A stretch of DNA of 64,000 nt, from assembly GCA_034508935.3 (NCBI GenBank), contig CM067443.1, positions 100,827,786 through 100,891,785 on the forward strand. Reading direction: 5' to 3'. Below the pieces are notes generated by a model that had not been told where the DNA came from, did no database searches, and was given only the letters and a program-made list of their open reading frames with translations. This stretch comes from Berghia stephanieae. Its lineage: Eukaryota > Mollusca > Gastropoda > Nudibranchia > Aeolidiidae. Shown here piece after piece: positions 23,352 to 34,324 of this stretch (positions are counted from its first letter, which is position 1; the number at the start of each line of letters is the position of its first letter). The position numbers and the translations under genes were made by a program.

Positions 23352-24204
23352 CAGTCCATTCTGGATAATTGCAACTCGGTTAATCGCAACGGTTAATCGC
23401 AACTTTCGGTTAATTGCAACATTTTTCAAGAAACGGAATTAATGCTATATAAAAGTCACTGTTTAATTGCAACAAACTTCAGTTTTTGGCAACAAATTTT
23501 CAACCCCAAAAGGTGGCAAATTCCGGGCATTACAGTATTGGTTTATGAGGTCATCTGTGACCATTAGAAGGAGGACTAGGCATCGTCTAGACAACAGGTA
23601 GACAATGACAGTTATAAAGAGAAACGGAGCGATATCCTTTGTTTTGGGATTGACACCTGTGCATATGGGTTTGGTGAGAGCTTATTGTCTCTCATCACGG
23701 CTAATCTCTTTGACTCTTACGAATGTTGAGAACAAAAGAGTGAGAGTTAATCCAAACTATTTAAAATGGCGGCTTACATCAAAGCTGCTTCTGCGTGGTT
23801 TTTATTTTAATCAAATTGCTCAGTCTGTGGTGGACTAAGAACAATGTTTACCACAAATGGCTTGAGTTTACCATATATGGTATGAAACTGATCAGTGGAC
23901 AAATCAAAAATGTTATAAAAACTTACAACATGCAGTGGTGAAAACAGTATCCCATCATTTTATCTGACATCGACCAAAGATACCGTAGACATGGACGGTA
24001 ACAAGATGTGAAAACAGTATCCCATCATTTTATCTGACATCGACCAAAGATACCATAGACATGGACGGTCTCAAGATCGTGTACACTCACTCAGAGGCAA
24101 AAGTTGCAATAGCGGACGGGAAACTAAACTTCGGTTAATGGCAACTTCGGTAAATCGCAACATGTTCGCTGATCCCAAAGTGTTGCGATTATCCGGAGTG
24201 GACT
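23352..24204. mobile_element. Tigger/pogo-like non-autonomous DNA transposon (MITE)
   Basis: The left end cagtccattctggataattg and the right end (reverse complement agtccactccggataatcg) are inverted repeats, flanked by TA. Further ttaatcgcaac words occur inside both ends. The interior holds a 62-70 bp direct duplication (gtgaaaacagtatcccatc at ~23937 and ~24009) and no transposase. TA target and CAGTCxA..CGGATAA ends are typical of pogo/Tigger relatives. Confidence 0.85.
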
Positions 24205-24849
24205 TACCTCCTTTTGGCCAAAAGTTTATCATAATCTCTCGATATAGTGGGCAGCAATTTAGGGCTCTAAAATGTTGAATTGGTAATGACAATTCATTAA
24301 ATTATATTTACAAAAAGTCAGCTTGTAACTAATGATCAGAATAGATTTGTTTTAGAAGTTAGTAATATATTACTATTACGTAATATTAAGTATGTGTTTT
24401 AGAAGTTAGTAATATATTATGTAATATTAAGTATGTGTTTTAGAAGTTAGAAATATATTACGTAATGTTAATTCCTCCTTTTTGACTAATTGTCATTATC
24501 ATCACTGTTTGGGGTTACCCTATGTATTTATTACAGGGGACAGCAAATGTTTGTGTTGCTGAAGGGTTGTTCCTCTGTGTCCCCAGGGACTGCAGTGGTT
24601 GAAGTTGCCAACTCAATTAACTTCACTTCAAAAGCAATTATTTATAGTTAGTATTTGTGTGAAATAAGATGGAACAAAAATTTTTTTTTATAAATTATAA
24701 ATAGACTAGAAGTAAAGCCAAGGGGATTTCTACTCAGTTGTCATTTTTGATACTCTTGTACAAAGGGAAATAACGTTGGCTGAAGTTGATTCTACAAGTA
24801 GCTCTCCTATTTGTCTATTCATTCAATCAATATTGATCCCTGTATTTAA
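24205..24849. other. POLK intron; small tandem repeat
   Basis: tgttttagaagttagtaata recurs about three times at 24349-24460. Nothing else is recognised. Confidence 0.55.
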
Positions 24850-24985
24850 AAATTATGCCCTTCTGCCACGACATCATAAGATATCGTCGCCTAGGCATTC
24901 CATGAAGGAATGTAGATAATTCATCAAACAAGATGTCTGCAGGAATCACCCATGTTGTCCCCACCCCCTGTATTGATTCCTGTAT
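24850..24985 (+). repeat. interspersed repeat 'family C', copy 2
   Basis: Shares cgcctaggcat, gaatgtagataattcatc and caggaatcacccatgttgtc with the copies at 6590-6720 (reverse) and 60375-60450. Confidence 0.65.
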
Positions 24986-25083
24986 AGAGTGAATTAAAAG
25001 TAAGCATTGAACTTTTGACTGTATGTGTCCATTGCCATTTTTGTAAAGGTTTTTTTTTTTTTAATTTCTAATTTAAAATCCAG

Positions 25084-25174
25084 GCACATGACAGATGACC
25101 AAAACAAGGCGACGAGACACCCAGGGAAAGTTCGAAAGGTCCAGAGTAGTGTGTTGTCTTATTTTCAACCTTGA
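25084..25174 (+). CDS. POLK: DNA polymerase kappa, last coding exon with PIP box
   Basis: A pyrimidine- and A-rich lead and CAG (ends 25083) precede G|CAC ATG. The first G completes the AG from the 18968 donor as Arg, so the junction reads KGKR-HMTDDQNKATRHPG, then KVRKVQSSVLSYFQP and stop at 25174. QSSVLSYF fits the PCNA-interacting peptide Q-x-x-h-x-x-a-a exactly, with basic residues before it, and sits at the extreme C-terminus as in vertebrate POLK. It should tether the polymerase to PCNA at stalled forks. The exon is short, and was identified from the exact phase match, the PIP box, and a poly(A) signal 190 bases downstream. Confidence 0.88.
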
Positions 25175-25361
25175 ATATTTTTGTAGTCTACTAGAATTAA
25201 TCTCTTTTGTTCAGTTTCACTTTCCCTTATTGGTGAACATATTTTTTGTTGCAAGCCTTTGGAGGAGAACTATGAACGATATTGCTTCTTTTCTGCATAA
25301 ATAGAGTCGCCCTCTGTCTTGTATGCACTGCGATTGGTCTTAATCATATTTTATGCTCTGA

Positions 25362-25367
25362 AATAAA
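25362..25367 (+). promoter_or_regulatory. POLK: POLK poly(A) signal AATAAA
   Basis: Canonical AATAAA in an AT-rich 3' UTR, followed by T-rich and GT-containing sequence. The gene probably ends at about 25385. Confidence 0.75.
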
Positions 25368-25384
25368 CATTTTTTAAGTCCTGT

Positions 25385-25829
25385 TTTTTCCCCCTGATTT
25401 TCTTTGTATTCCTTTATCGAAATAATTTTCACATCAAATACAAATATAAAAATCTGAAAAAAACTGATATTTTATATTTTTGGTCAAATCAGAAGAAAAA
25501 AACCCCATCACCTAACATACACCATTGTACTCGCATAATCTTCATTTGTAATAATTGATGCCATGTATTTAACTAAAACAAAAATCTCATAACATTTGCC
25601 AGACGAATATGACAAACCAACACACAAAACTATGAGGAACTGTGACGGTTTATAGTCGGTTTGATAGAATTTAGTGTAAACTACTCCATAAAAATGGCTG
25701 ACTAAAAACACACAATTTCATTTCTTCTATACAACCACCTCTCCTCTACCACCCATGGGTAGATTGGACATTTTTGCAGAAGTGCTACAAAGCCAAGCAA
25801 TTGTTAAATTACATGATAAGGTTTTCATG
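25385..25829. other. intergenic, nothing recognised
   Basis: AT-rich sequence just past the inferred POLK poly(A) site. Confidence 0.5.
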
Positions 25830-26110
25830 GTAGGATGCCCTTAGCTGTTTAATAAAAATTGCTGATATATCATGAACTCTGGATGGAGTCTTTAGACTTT
25901 CTATTTCTATGGTGGGCGGGGAGATCACAGTCGCTATGTGGTTTATTCCCCTATATTTTGCTTTTCCAGGTTGCCTTCTGCCTTTGTCTAGGAATGAGAT
26001 GACTATTATTTGTTGTTTCTCGTGGCCTTGGCCAGTGTTCTTGGCTGAGAGGAAAACAGTCAAATGTAGAGAACGAGTTTTTTCCCCTTATAAATCATCT
26101 CTCTTATGTT
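25830..26110 (+). repeat. interspersed repeat 'family A', diverged partial copy
   Basis: Shares gccttctgcctttgtct, ggaatgaga, ttggctgagaggaaaacagtc and aaatcatctctct with the better copies at 29655-30330 and 32655-33180. Confidence 0.75.
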
Positions 26111-26939
26111 ATTAGGGTAAAATTGTGCAAATTAGAGATGAGAACACTAATTTTTTATCAAAGTTGCTTGACAATACTATTAATCGATGCTTATATAAAA
26201 CCACTTTGAGAAATTCCCCTAACAGTGTATGTTGTGCAAATCCACCACTATATAAAACAAAGGGCATAATCCATTAAATTTTTGCTGACACTTTTAAAAA
26301 TCTATTATTTTTATCCCGTGTGTGTCATTGATGTTTTTTGGCTTAAGCAACTATCACTATTAAAAATATGACCGTATGCAGGGCTGCCAGGCAGGTTTTA
26401 AAAAGTCTGCTCCGACCAAACTAGGCGATGTGGCGTCTCTTGGACGTCGACTTAATTTCAGAAATCACCATGAAAACTGAATTTTGAGATGAGGTATTTA
26501 TAATAATTTAGCATTTTATAGTACATGCTCTAACTACTGGTGCTCCTTTTGTAATGATCTGTGAAGATTTATCTTTTCATATTGAAAATCAACATCATCG
26601 TGAACTGGGGCATACAAGGTTTAGTTCCACGAGCTATTTCTTCATTCGTACCCCCGGTGTGGTGTCCGGGGTCCCTCAACTTGGAGGGAGCAAGAATGGA
26701 CCCACCATAAGCTCATGCGTGCATCGCTAAAGGCGACTAAAAGTAAAAGAGCCATTCAGGTTTGATGGTAACCAATGAAAAAGCACCCGACTGGTGAGAA
26801 CAAACATATGGAGAGGCATGGTGGCTCCACAGACCCCCACATCCCAGCCCTTTATTATCATTGCTTCATTCACTCGTTTTGTTATTTTTCTTGTTCTGGC
26901 AATCATCCCCAAATCTTTTCTCGCCCCAAATCCCATGAA
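26111..26939. other. intergenic; unassigned sequence left of a LINE
   Basis: No gene recognised. The block at 26650-26860 (gcatcgctaaaggcgactaa region) is GC-richer than its surroundings and may be untranslated sequence of the LINE that follows, or another repeat. Confidence 0.4.
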
Positions 26940-28925
26940 CGTAGTAAACAAAAGATGCAATCTTCTTTGACCTCGAGAAAGCCTTTGACACAACTTGGAC
27001 ATTCGGAATCCTCAAAGATCTGCACAATATTGGTCTACGAGGAAACCTTCCAATGTTTGTCAGAGCATTCTTAAGTAACAGATTCTTTCAGGTCAAAGCG
27101 GGATCCACCTTTTCTGATCTGTTTGATCAGGAAGAGGGAGTTCCACAGGGTAGCATTCTGTTTCCCATTCTGTTTGAGAGATAAAAATGAACTCAATAGT
27201 GAATACAATGAGACAGAATGTTGACTGTTCTTTATATGTTGATGAATTTCTTGTATGCTATCAAAGTAAATCGAGTATGGACACCATTGGGAGACAGTTG
27301 CAACTCCAACTAAACAAACTGTCGGAGTGGGCAAATCTTAATGGCTTCTCCTTCTCCCCATCAAAAACAGTAGCTGTCCACTTCTGCCGAAAACGCCCCT
27401 GCATCAGACAACCTGACCTTTATCTCAACAATTCCAAAATTGGGGTAAAGGATAAAACCCGATTCCTTGGTGTGATCTTTGATAGGAAACTAAATTTCCT
27501 TGCCCATATCAAAGATCTCAGACTGCGATGCATGAAAGCATTGAGAGTTCTGTCGAGCATGGAATGGGGTTGGAAACTAACACTCTTCTTAAAATATACC
27601 AAACCCTTATTCGATGAAAATTGGACTAGATACGCATCTTTCGTATATGGCTCTGCAAAGCCATCCTACTTAGGGATGCAGGACCCAATTCATCACCAGG
27701 GACTGCACTTGGCCCTTGAGGCTTTCCGCACTTCTCCAGTGGCAAGCCTTTATGCTGAGGCAGATGCGCCACCTCTCCATCAGGAGGAAAAACTGGCTCT
27801 CCAGTATATAACTAAGGTCAAGGTCACATCACTGCACAACAACTCGGCACACAAACACCTACCCTGCAAGAAAAATTTCACAAGCACCCAAAAATGACAC
27901 CACCATTAGGTTATAGAATAGAACAAGACATCGCAGACATGAACATCAGTCTAGATAGGATACATCCACACGTCCAGGCAAAGACATTACCATGGTCCAT
28001 ACATAGACCAAACATAAACTTGGATTTAACAAACTTAAAAATTCACAAAAGACCCACAGATATACAAACATGACTCTAGAAGTAATATTACTACACAAAC
28101 TACACGCACATCTTCACGGATGGTTCAAAGAGCCCAGATGTAGTAGGGTGTGCCTATCACTCATCGGAAGGCACTGGATCACTTACTTCACTTGGATGAA
28201 AATGTTTCGATCTTTACAGCGGAATTGAAAGCAATCCTAAATGCTCTCCGTTTGGCTGAGAGTGAGAAATCAAATAAAAACAAATTTTTGATCTTGTCTG
28301 ACTCGCTATCCACATTTAAATTTAAGGGGATTTCAAATTTTTATTGTATTGATCCAAGAATCACAAGTATCTTGAAAGGTGCAAATAAATTATTTATTAA
28401 AAAAAAAGAAAGTTTGTTTTCTGTAGGTACCTAGTCATGTGGGTATCCGGGGGAATGAAGAAGCGGATCGACTGGCAAAGGGACGGTGAGCTAGGAATTA
28501 CAAGAGGGCAGTAAAATCCATCATGCAGATTTGAAACTTAAGATAAAAAAGCACGTCCCACAGGAATGGGAACTATCCTGGAGTCGTGACGTTCAAAACA
28601 AATTGAAACAAATCAAAACTGACCTCGGCCCCAGATCCAACTCGGGGCTAAAAAGAAGAGACGAGGTCAAAATAACACGATTCCGGATCGGACATATTGC
28701 CCTCACTCACCGTTTCCTTCTAGTCAGGGACGAAAAGCCCCTGCAGAAGCTGTAACTGTGACCTCACAGTTCAACATATTTTGATAGAATGTACACAGTT
28801 AGAACAGATAAGGTCACAACATTATGAAACCAGGGACTTGAAGTCTCTGTTCCAGTCAGTCGATCCACTAAAGTATCTGCAGGAATGTGAACTCCTGCAG
28901 AAATTGTAAATAAACATTTTTAAAT
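26940..28925 (+). mobile_element. I/jockey-group LINE with RNase H, 5'-truncated and decayed
   Basis: It starts inside the RT: FFDLEKAFDTTWTFGILKDL (RT3), QEEGVPQGSILFPILF (RT4), then CSLYVDEFLVCYQSKSSM (the YxDD box is altered to YVDE), KLSEWANLNGFSFSPSKT and TRFLGVIFDRKLNFLAHI. After a gap comes an RNase H-like part: ELKAILNALRLAESE, LILSDSLS and VGIRGNEEADRLAKG. A terminal C/H segment follows (CDLTVQHILIECTQLEQIRS) and the frame ends near 28910. Several stops and frame changes separate these blocks. The RT plus C-terminal RNase H order places it in the I/jockey group; the exact clade is uncertain. It is dead and moderately old. Confidence 0.85.
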
Positions 28926-29089
28926 AACAAACTTGTAACTATTATGGTTTTAGTTTTATAAAATTTTACAACAACAGTATTCACAACAGCTATGGCTTCT
29001 CAAGGCTTGATAAAAACTGATTAAAGCTAGAAACGTATTTCTTAAATGACCTAAATATTGTTGAAAGAGCCGTTGATTACCTAAAAACA

Positions 29090-29405
29090 AACAACAGCAA
29101 CAAGTCATTCAGAACAGCGCAGCAAAGTTAACTTTAAGGAAAACATATATTATATGGTCCATTCCCTCCCACATATCTATGAACTGCACTGGCTTTCCAA
29201 TCAAAGTGAGATTAACCTACAAAATCGCCACCGCATGCTTTAAATATTTTAATGATTTAGCTCCTAATCTACTTTTAAAAACCTGTTCCATTCTTATTCT
29301 TATGCACCTTCCCTGTACACTAACAAACCCTATTACTATTACGTCCTTATACAACCTTCCAGATCACAGAGATCGTCTGATAAACTTAACTTTTAGTTTC
29401 TCTTT
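29090..29405 (+). mobile_element. L2/CR1-like LINE fragment (C-terminal part)
   Basis: Short blocks QVIQNSAAKLTLRK, HIYELHWLS and, in another frame, KVRLTYKIATACFKYFNDLA match the C-terminal region of the LINE at 7472-9017 (IQNAAAKLILRK, YELHWLPVKVRIEFKLA). Frames are broken. Confidence 0.75.
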
Positions 29406-29424
29406 TTAAATACAATTCTTTTTG

Positions 29425-29650
29425 CAGATGATCCTTTTCTGTTGTTAGTTAGGAGACCATGGAATTATCCTTTTCTGTTGTTAGTTAGGAGACCATGGAA
29501 TTATCCTTTTCTGTTGTTAGTTAGGAGACCATGGAATTATCCTTTTCTGTTGTTAGTAGGAGACCATGGAATTATCCTTTTCTGTTGTTAGTTAGGAGAC
29601 CATGGAATTATCCTTTTCTGTTGTTAGTTAGGAGACCATGGAATTGGAAT
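29425..29650. repeat. 36-bp minisatellite, about 6 copies
   Basis: ttttctgttgttagttagga followed by gaccatggaattatcc. One copy lacks a single base. The same seed text occurs once next to the LINE fragment. Confidence 0.95.
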
Positions 29651-29654
29651 TCTA

Positions 29655-30330
29655 TTCCCAGAACTATTGGGGAACAAGTCGTCCTTCACAGCCATTGGGC
29701 CCATGAAGCCAGAGTTTATCCCGGGTTCTATAGCGTGAAATGGACAATAGCAATTGCTCGATACCCTTTGGATAGGACGCTAGTTTATCACAAAATACAT
29801 CCACCAGATGCGGGCAGGGAGGTACTTGCTGTGTCTTTTATCCCCTCTTATCTGTTTTCCAATTGCTTTCTGTCTTTGTCTTGGAATGAGATTGTTTGGT
29901 TTTGTCCTGACCTTGGTCAGAGTCCTTGGCTGAGAGGGAAACAGTCGAATGTATAGTTATAGTTTTGGGAGATGATATTTTTTTCCTTGTAAATCATCTC
30001 TCTGTTGTTATGCATTGTATTATGTTTAGTTTACACATTATATTATATGATTGGTAAACATTTGAGTGTATTCCTCTTAGTTGGGACCTGTGCTTGTGTC
30101 TGGATGAGACTTTTAGTGATCTCAAACTAAGTACTTTGATAGTGTGCTTTTGGAATCTACACCTGTTTCTTTTTTGAACCAATTCCCCTTTGTCTTCCCT
30201 TTTCTCGGGTGCTTTATTGTAATTCATAACTTTTTACTATCCCATTTTCTTTCTTTTTACTGGCGCTGATATGACCTTAATGTGTTGCAAGCGCCGTAAA
30301 ACCCTTAAAAACAACAAAACAAACAACAAC
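29655..30330 (+). repeat. interspersed repeat 'family A', long copy
   Basis: The best + strand copy, from gggcccatgaagccagag and gacaatagcaattgct, through ctttgtcttggaatgagat, ggctgagagggaaacagtc, gagtgtattcctcttagt, ctttactggcgctgatatgacc and the end word gcgccgtaaaaccctta. It has no ORF. Length and abundance suggest a non-autonomous retroelement, but no tRNA head is visible. Confidence 0.75.
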
Positions 30331-30653
30331 AGTGCAGCACCTGGGTGGGGTTCCTGACCTCCCATAGTGGGCAAGGAGGTACTCGCTGTCTTAATGTCTT
30401 TTATCCCTCTGTTTTCTAACATGCTTTCCTCCTTTGTCTTGTTTTGTCATGGCACTGGCTAAGAGGGAAACAGCCAAATGTATAGTTTTGGGAGATTATA
30501 TTTGTTTTCCCTTGTAAATCATCTCTCTGTTATGCACTGTATTATGTTTTATTTACATATTATATATGATTTGTAAAAATTTGAGTGTACTCCTCTTAGT
30601 GGGGACCTGTGCTTGTGTCTGGATGAAACTTTTAGGTTATTTCAAACTAAGTA

Positions 30654-30973
30654 CAGTAAAATTACTTTAAACGGAAAGAAGCTAAACCGAAAAATACCTT
30701 AAACCGCAAAGAATTTAATAAATTGTGCGAGTTTCTTCATTATCTTTGTACTAATTCTTACGATGAACCGAAATACAGTAAAATTACTTTAAACCGAAAG
30801 AAGCTAAACCGAAAAATACCTTAAACCGCAAAGAATTTAATAAATTGTACTACAGTAAAATTACTTTAAACCGAAAGAAGCTAAACCGAAAAATACCTTA
30901 AACCGCAAAGAATTTAATAAATTGTGCGAGTTTCTTCTTTATTTTTGTACTAATTCTTACGATGAACCGAAAT
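30654..30973. mobile_element. pogo-like terminal fragment, tandemly repeated
   Basis: cagtaaaattactttaaacc with the subterminal aagaagctaaaccgaaaaat occurs three times. It is nearly identical to the right end of the element at 34325-35511. The insertion follows TA in the family A copy. Confidence 0.8.
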
Positions 30974-31009
30974 GTGTACAATGATAGTGTGCTCTTGGAA
31001 TCTGCATCT

Positions 31010-32004
31010 GGGGCCGTTTCATGAACACGGACTGTGCTTAGTCTCTGACTTTAGTCAAGGACTTGAAAAAATCAGATTTCATGTGAGCTGACTAAGCAAG
31101 TCCCAGACTAAAATCGCGGCACCTTCGGACTAAGTTTGGCCAAGTTTTAGTCATTTGCTGAGGCAGGACTTCACAAGCTTAGACTGAGACTAGTAACTAG
31201 GATACGTCATAGCGTCAACAGGATAGCAGCTATTTTTAGGTGAGAGAGCTTCAATTCGGAAAGAAAATACGTCGGTTACGAATGACGAGGCAAAAAGTGT
31301 TCTGCCACTATTGACACGGGCTTTAAAAAAACTATAAGATAATTGCAGATCGTCAAGTCTACACATTTTTGTAAGCAAAAACTTTAAAAAAGACTGAATC
31401 TAATTGGCTCATTAGTTGAGAGTGAAGGGAGACTTGAAATCAAAGGATTTGTGTCAAAGAACAACCCAAAAAATTATTTGAAAGTATAGTGGAGACAAAA
31501 GTTATTCTGCTGGCTTTGTAACTGACTGAAATAATGTGATTCATCAGAACACACTTTTTCTTTGGTTTGTTTTTTTTTTTTTTTTAGGTTCAATTTGAGT
31601 TTCTTTGTCTTAAATATAGACCATGGACACCATTGTAGTCTAGAAGTCCAAAGTCAATATCACGTGATTTGATTCATCATGACAAAAGTAAGTAATTTAA
31701 AAAAGACTGAAATTTTATTTATATCGGATGTGTTGCTAAATTCCTCTTTGGAAATCTTTTGCGTTGACAGGATGAAGGCGGGTATATTACCTTCCATCAT
31801 GTTGAACTAGAGAGCGGGATGTTACCAGCACAAAACTTCCGAATTAGTCACCGTCCTTACAACACTCACTTCTTCCAAGCAAGAGACTAGCTAGTCAGAG
31901 ACAAGAAAACATTCAAGGTATCCGACTTTTTTAGTCACTTGCTTCGTTTAATTTTTACTAGACGAGTAAATAACTAAATCTAGTCCTTCGTGAAAACGGG
32001 GCCC
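31010..32004. mobile_element. non-autonomous DNA transposon (MITE), ~1 kb
   Basis: The ends are imperfect inverted repeats: ggggccgtttcatgaa at the left, and gggccccgttttcacgaag as the reverse complement of the right. Both ends carry gact/tagt words. It interrupts a family A copy exactly (gcatct | gttcc). No transposase is seen. The superfamily is not assigned because the target duplication is too short to read safely. Confidence 0.75.
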
Positions 32005-32149
32005 TGTTCCCTATTTGTTCCATTCCCCTTTGTCTTACTTTTCTTGTGTGCTTTTAGTTGTAAATCTAGAATTTTTTTACTATCCCATTTTCAGCCTTTT
32101 TACTTGCGCTGATATGACCGCAAGCGCCGTAAAACCCTTATAAACAAAC

Positions 32150-32375
32150 TACTTGGTTTTCTTCAAGCCCAGGCTAGAGTCCTTGACTGGGAGGGAAACA
32201 GTCAAATGTCTACCTATAGTTTTGGGAAATGATTTTTTTTTCCTTGTAAATCTCTCTGCTATGTATTGTCACATTTTTTGTTTTAAAAATATATATATTG
32301 GTTTGTAAACATTTGAGTGTGTTTCTCTTAGTGGGGACATGTGCATGTGTTTCGATGAGACTTTAAATTAAATTA
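32150..32375 (+). repeat. interspersed repeat 'family A', partial copy
   Basis: gggagggaaacagtcaaatg, ttccttgtaaatctctctgc and ggggacatgtgcatgtgt match the family. Confidence 0.75.
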
Positions 32376-32376
32376 A

Positions 32377-32648
32377 GCATTTATATAGCGCAATATCCAA
32401 TAAACATGCTCAAAGCACTTTACAAGGGGTCCCTGGCCAACAGCAACACTTAACATGTAGGACGGGACATGCCGCTTGTTAGGCGATAGATAATGTTTTT
32501 CGGACAGAGACAACACTGTTAACAGCCAGGTACTCATTTTACACCCAAGTGCGATGAGAGAATGTGAGTAAAGAGTCTTTTCTAAGCGAGGCTCCAACCC
32601 AGGACCTTCCAATCCTAAAGCGAGTGTCATACCACTAGACCACATAGT
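32377..32648 (-). mobile_element. tRNA-derived SINE (family S), full length
   Basis: On the minus strand the head reads ctatgtggtctagtggtatg (A-box region) and later gtcctgggttggagcctc (B-box-like). Then come tgtaaaatgagtacctgg, the conserved body ggccagggaccccttgtaa and the tail tattgcgctatataaatgc. This is the clearest copy and defines the family. Confidence 0.88.
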
Positions 32649-32654
32649 TTGTTT

Positions 32655-33180
32655 TGTTTTTGTTTTTAAGGGTTTTACGGCGCTTGCAACACATTAAGGT
32701 CATATAAGCGCCAGTAAAAAGGAAGAAAACGGGATAGTAAAAAGTTCTAGAATTACAATTAAAGCACCCAAGAAAAAGGAAGACAAAGGGGAATTGGTTC
32801 AAATAGGAAGCAGATGTAGATTCCAAGAGCACACCATCAAAATACTTACTTAGTTTGAGATCACTAAAAGTCTCATCTAGACACAAGCACAGGTCCCCAC
32901 TAAGAGGAATACACTCAAATGTTTACAAATCATATATAATATTTATACAAATTATAATACAGTGCATAACAGAGAGATGATTTACAAGGAAAAAAATATC
33001 ATCTCTCAAAACTAACCATACATTTTAATGTTTCCCTCTCAGCCAAGGTATCCGGCCAGCGTCAGGACAAAACCAATTAATCCCATTCTAAGACAAGGGA
33101 AAACAGATATAGGAGGATAGAAGACACAGTAAGTACCTCCCTGCCCACTATGGGAGGTAGGAACCCCACACAGCAAGACC
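32655..33180 (-). repeat. interspersed repeat 'family A', near full-length copy
   Basis: The reverse strand begins in the GGGAGG...TACTTACTGTGTC block (right side) and ends in gcgccgtaaaacccttaaaa (left side). About 520 bases; the family limits used in this annotation are based on this copy and 40030-40555. Confidence 0.8.
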
Positions 33181-33184
33181 ACAT

Positions 33185-33790
33185 AGCTGCACAAAAACTT
33201 TAGGTGATCTCAAACTTAAGCACACTGATAGTGTTCTTGAAATCTACATCTGTTCACTTTTTGAACCATTCTCCCTTGTCTTGCTTTTTCTCTTGTGCTT
33301 TCAATTGTAAATCTGTTAGTTTTTGACTATACCATATGTAAATCTGTTAGTTTTTGACTATCCCATTTGTAAATCTGTTAGTTTTTGACTATACCAATTG
33401 TAAATCTGTTAGTTTTTGACTATCCCATTTGTAAATCTGTTAGTTTTTGACTAGCCCATTTTCTTCCTTTTTACTGACACTAAAATGACATAATTTGTCA
33501 TAAGCGCCATAAAACCTGTAAAACAATGAATCGTCTTGGAGGAAAAACAGAAAATTTTGGGACCAACATGAGGTGTTGCCTTTAAACAGAAGTTGATTTC
33601 AAGAGTGTTGAATAATACGAATTCCACAGTATTATTCTTGCTCACAGGAACCTCTGTTAGAAGTAGTCCTTTAGAGCCATTGGGCCCATGAGCAGGAGTT
33701 TATCCCGGTTTCTATAACGTGAAATGGACAATATCAATTGCTTGCTATCCTTTGGATAGGATGCTAGTCTATCGCAAGGTACTTTCCACC
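33185..33790 (+). repeat. interspersed repeat 'family A' pieces plus a 31-bp minisatellite
   Basis: ctacatctgttcactttttg and ctttttactgacac are family A. Between them, at about 33305-33455, tgtaaatctgttagtttttg plus actatcccatt is repeated about five times, an expansion of a segment of the element itself. The block gggcccatgagcaggagttt at 33680-33790 matches the SINE/family A head region. Confidence 0.75.
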
Positions 33791-34324
33791 CAATCTAACA
33801 GACTGCTTGGTGAACAGAATATGTCAAGCAAAATCGTACAGTTGGAAATCCGACAATAGTCGTAAGATTTACAGGCCTGCACCATTCTTAATACAGTACA
33901 GCTTGCATAAAACGGTAGCTTCATTACAACAGGAAATGTTTAAATCCCCGTTCTACAGCATATATAATTCATGTTATTCATGCATGCATGGCTATAACGG
34001 GGAACTATTTCTTGGAACACGGGTGAGTCACAAGTTGAGCACCCTGTTGAGAATAACTACGTACTCAAGACGAAAAGAAGAAGACACACATGATACACCT
34101 AACTTATAGGGAAAGGAGATGATACACCTAACTTATAGGGAAAGGAAATGAAACACCTAACTTATACTTATAGGGAAAGGAGATGAAGTGGGAGTGGGCC
34201 AATTGCAGTTATTGCGTGGACTGCTGACGTTTCTCTGTGTACCCATGACAACGCAATGAAAGCCTTGTCGTGAGAGTGAAAGACGCGTGACTGACCTATC
34301 AACATGTTGATACACTTAGAACTA
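33791..34324. other. intergenic; small 26-bp tandem repeat
   Basis: gatacacctaacttataggg plus aaagga occurs about three times at 34088-34185. A 100-codon open frame at 33807-34109 has no recognised resemblance. Confidence 0.55.

Larger units (their letters stand above)
30340..32140 (+). repeat. interspersed repeat 'family A' copy carrying two insertions
   Basis: Family A words run from 30340 (gggcaaggaggtactcgctg) to 30651. They resume at 30974-31009 (gatagtgtgctcttggaatc) and again at 32005-32140 (gttccattcccctttgtct through gcgccgtaaaaccctta). The gaps are the pogo-like fragments at 30654-30973 and the MITE at 31010-32004. Confidence 0.75.

Noticed and set aside
23605-23838. Transposase fragment inside the Tigger-like element
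   Set aside because: The 77-codon frame shows no DDE or DNA-binding motif; the element is too short and looks non-autonomous.
18969-25083. Second UBZ4 exon of POLK
   Set aside because: No CxxC..HxxxC pattern was seen, and the flanking exons already join in phase without one. It cannot be fully excluded by eye.
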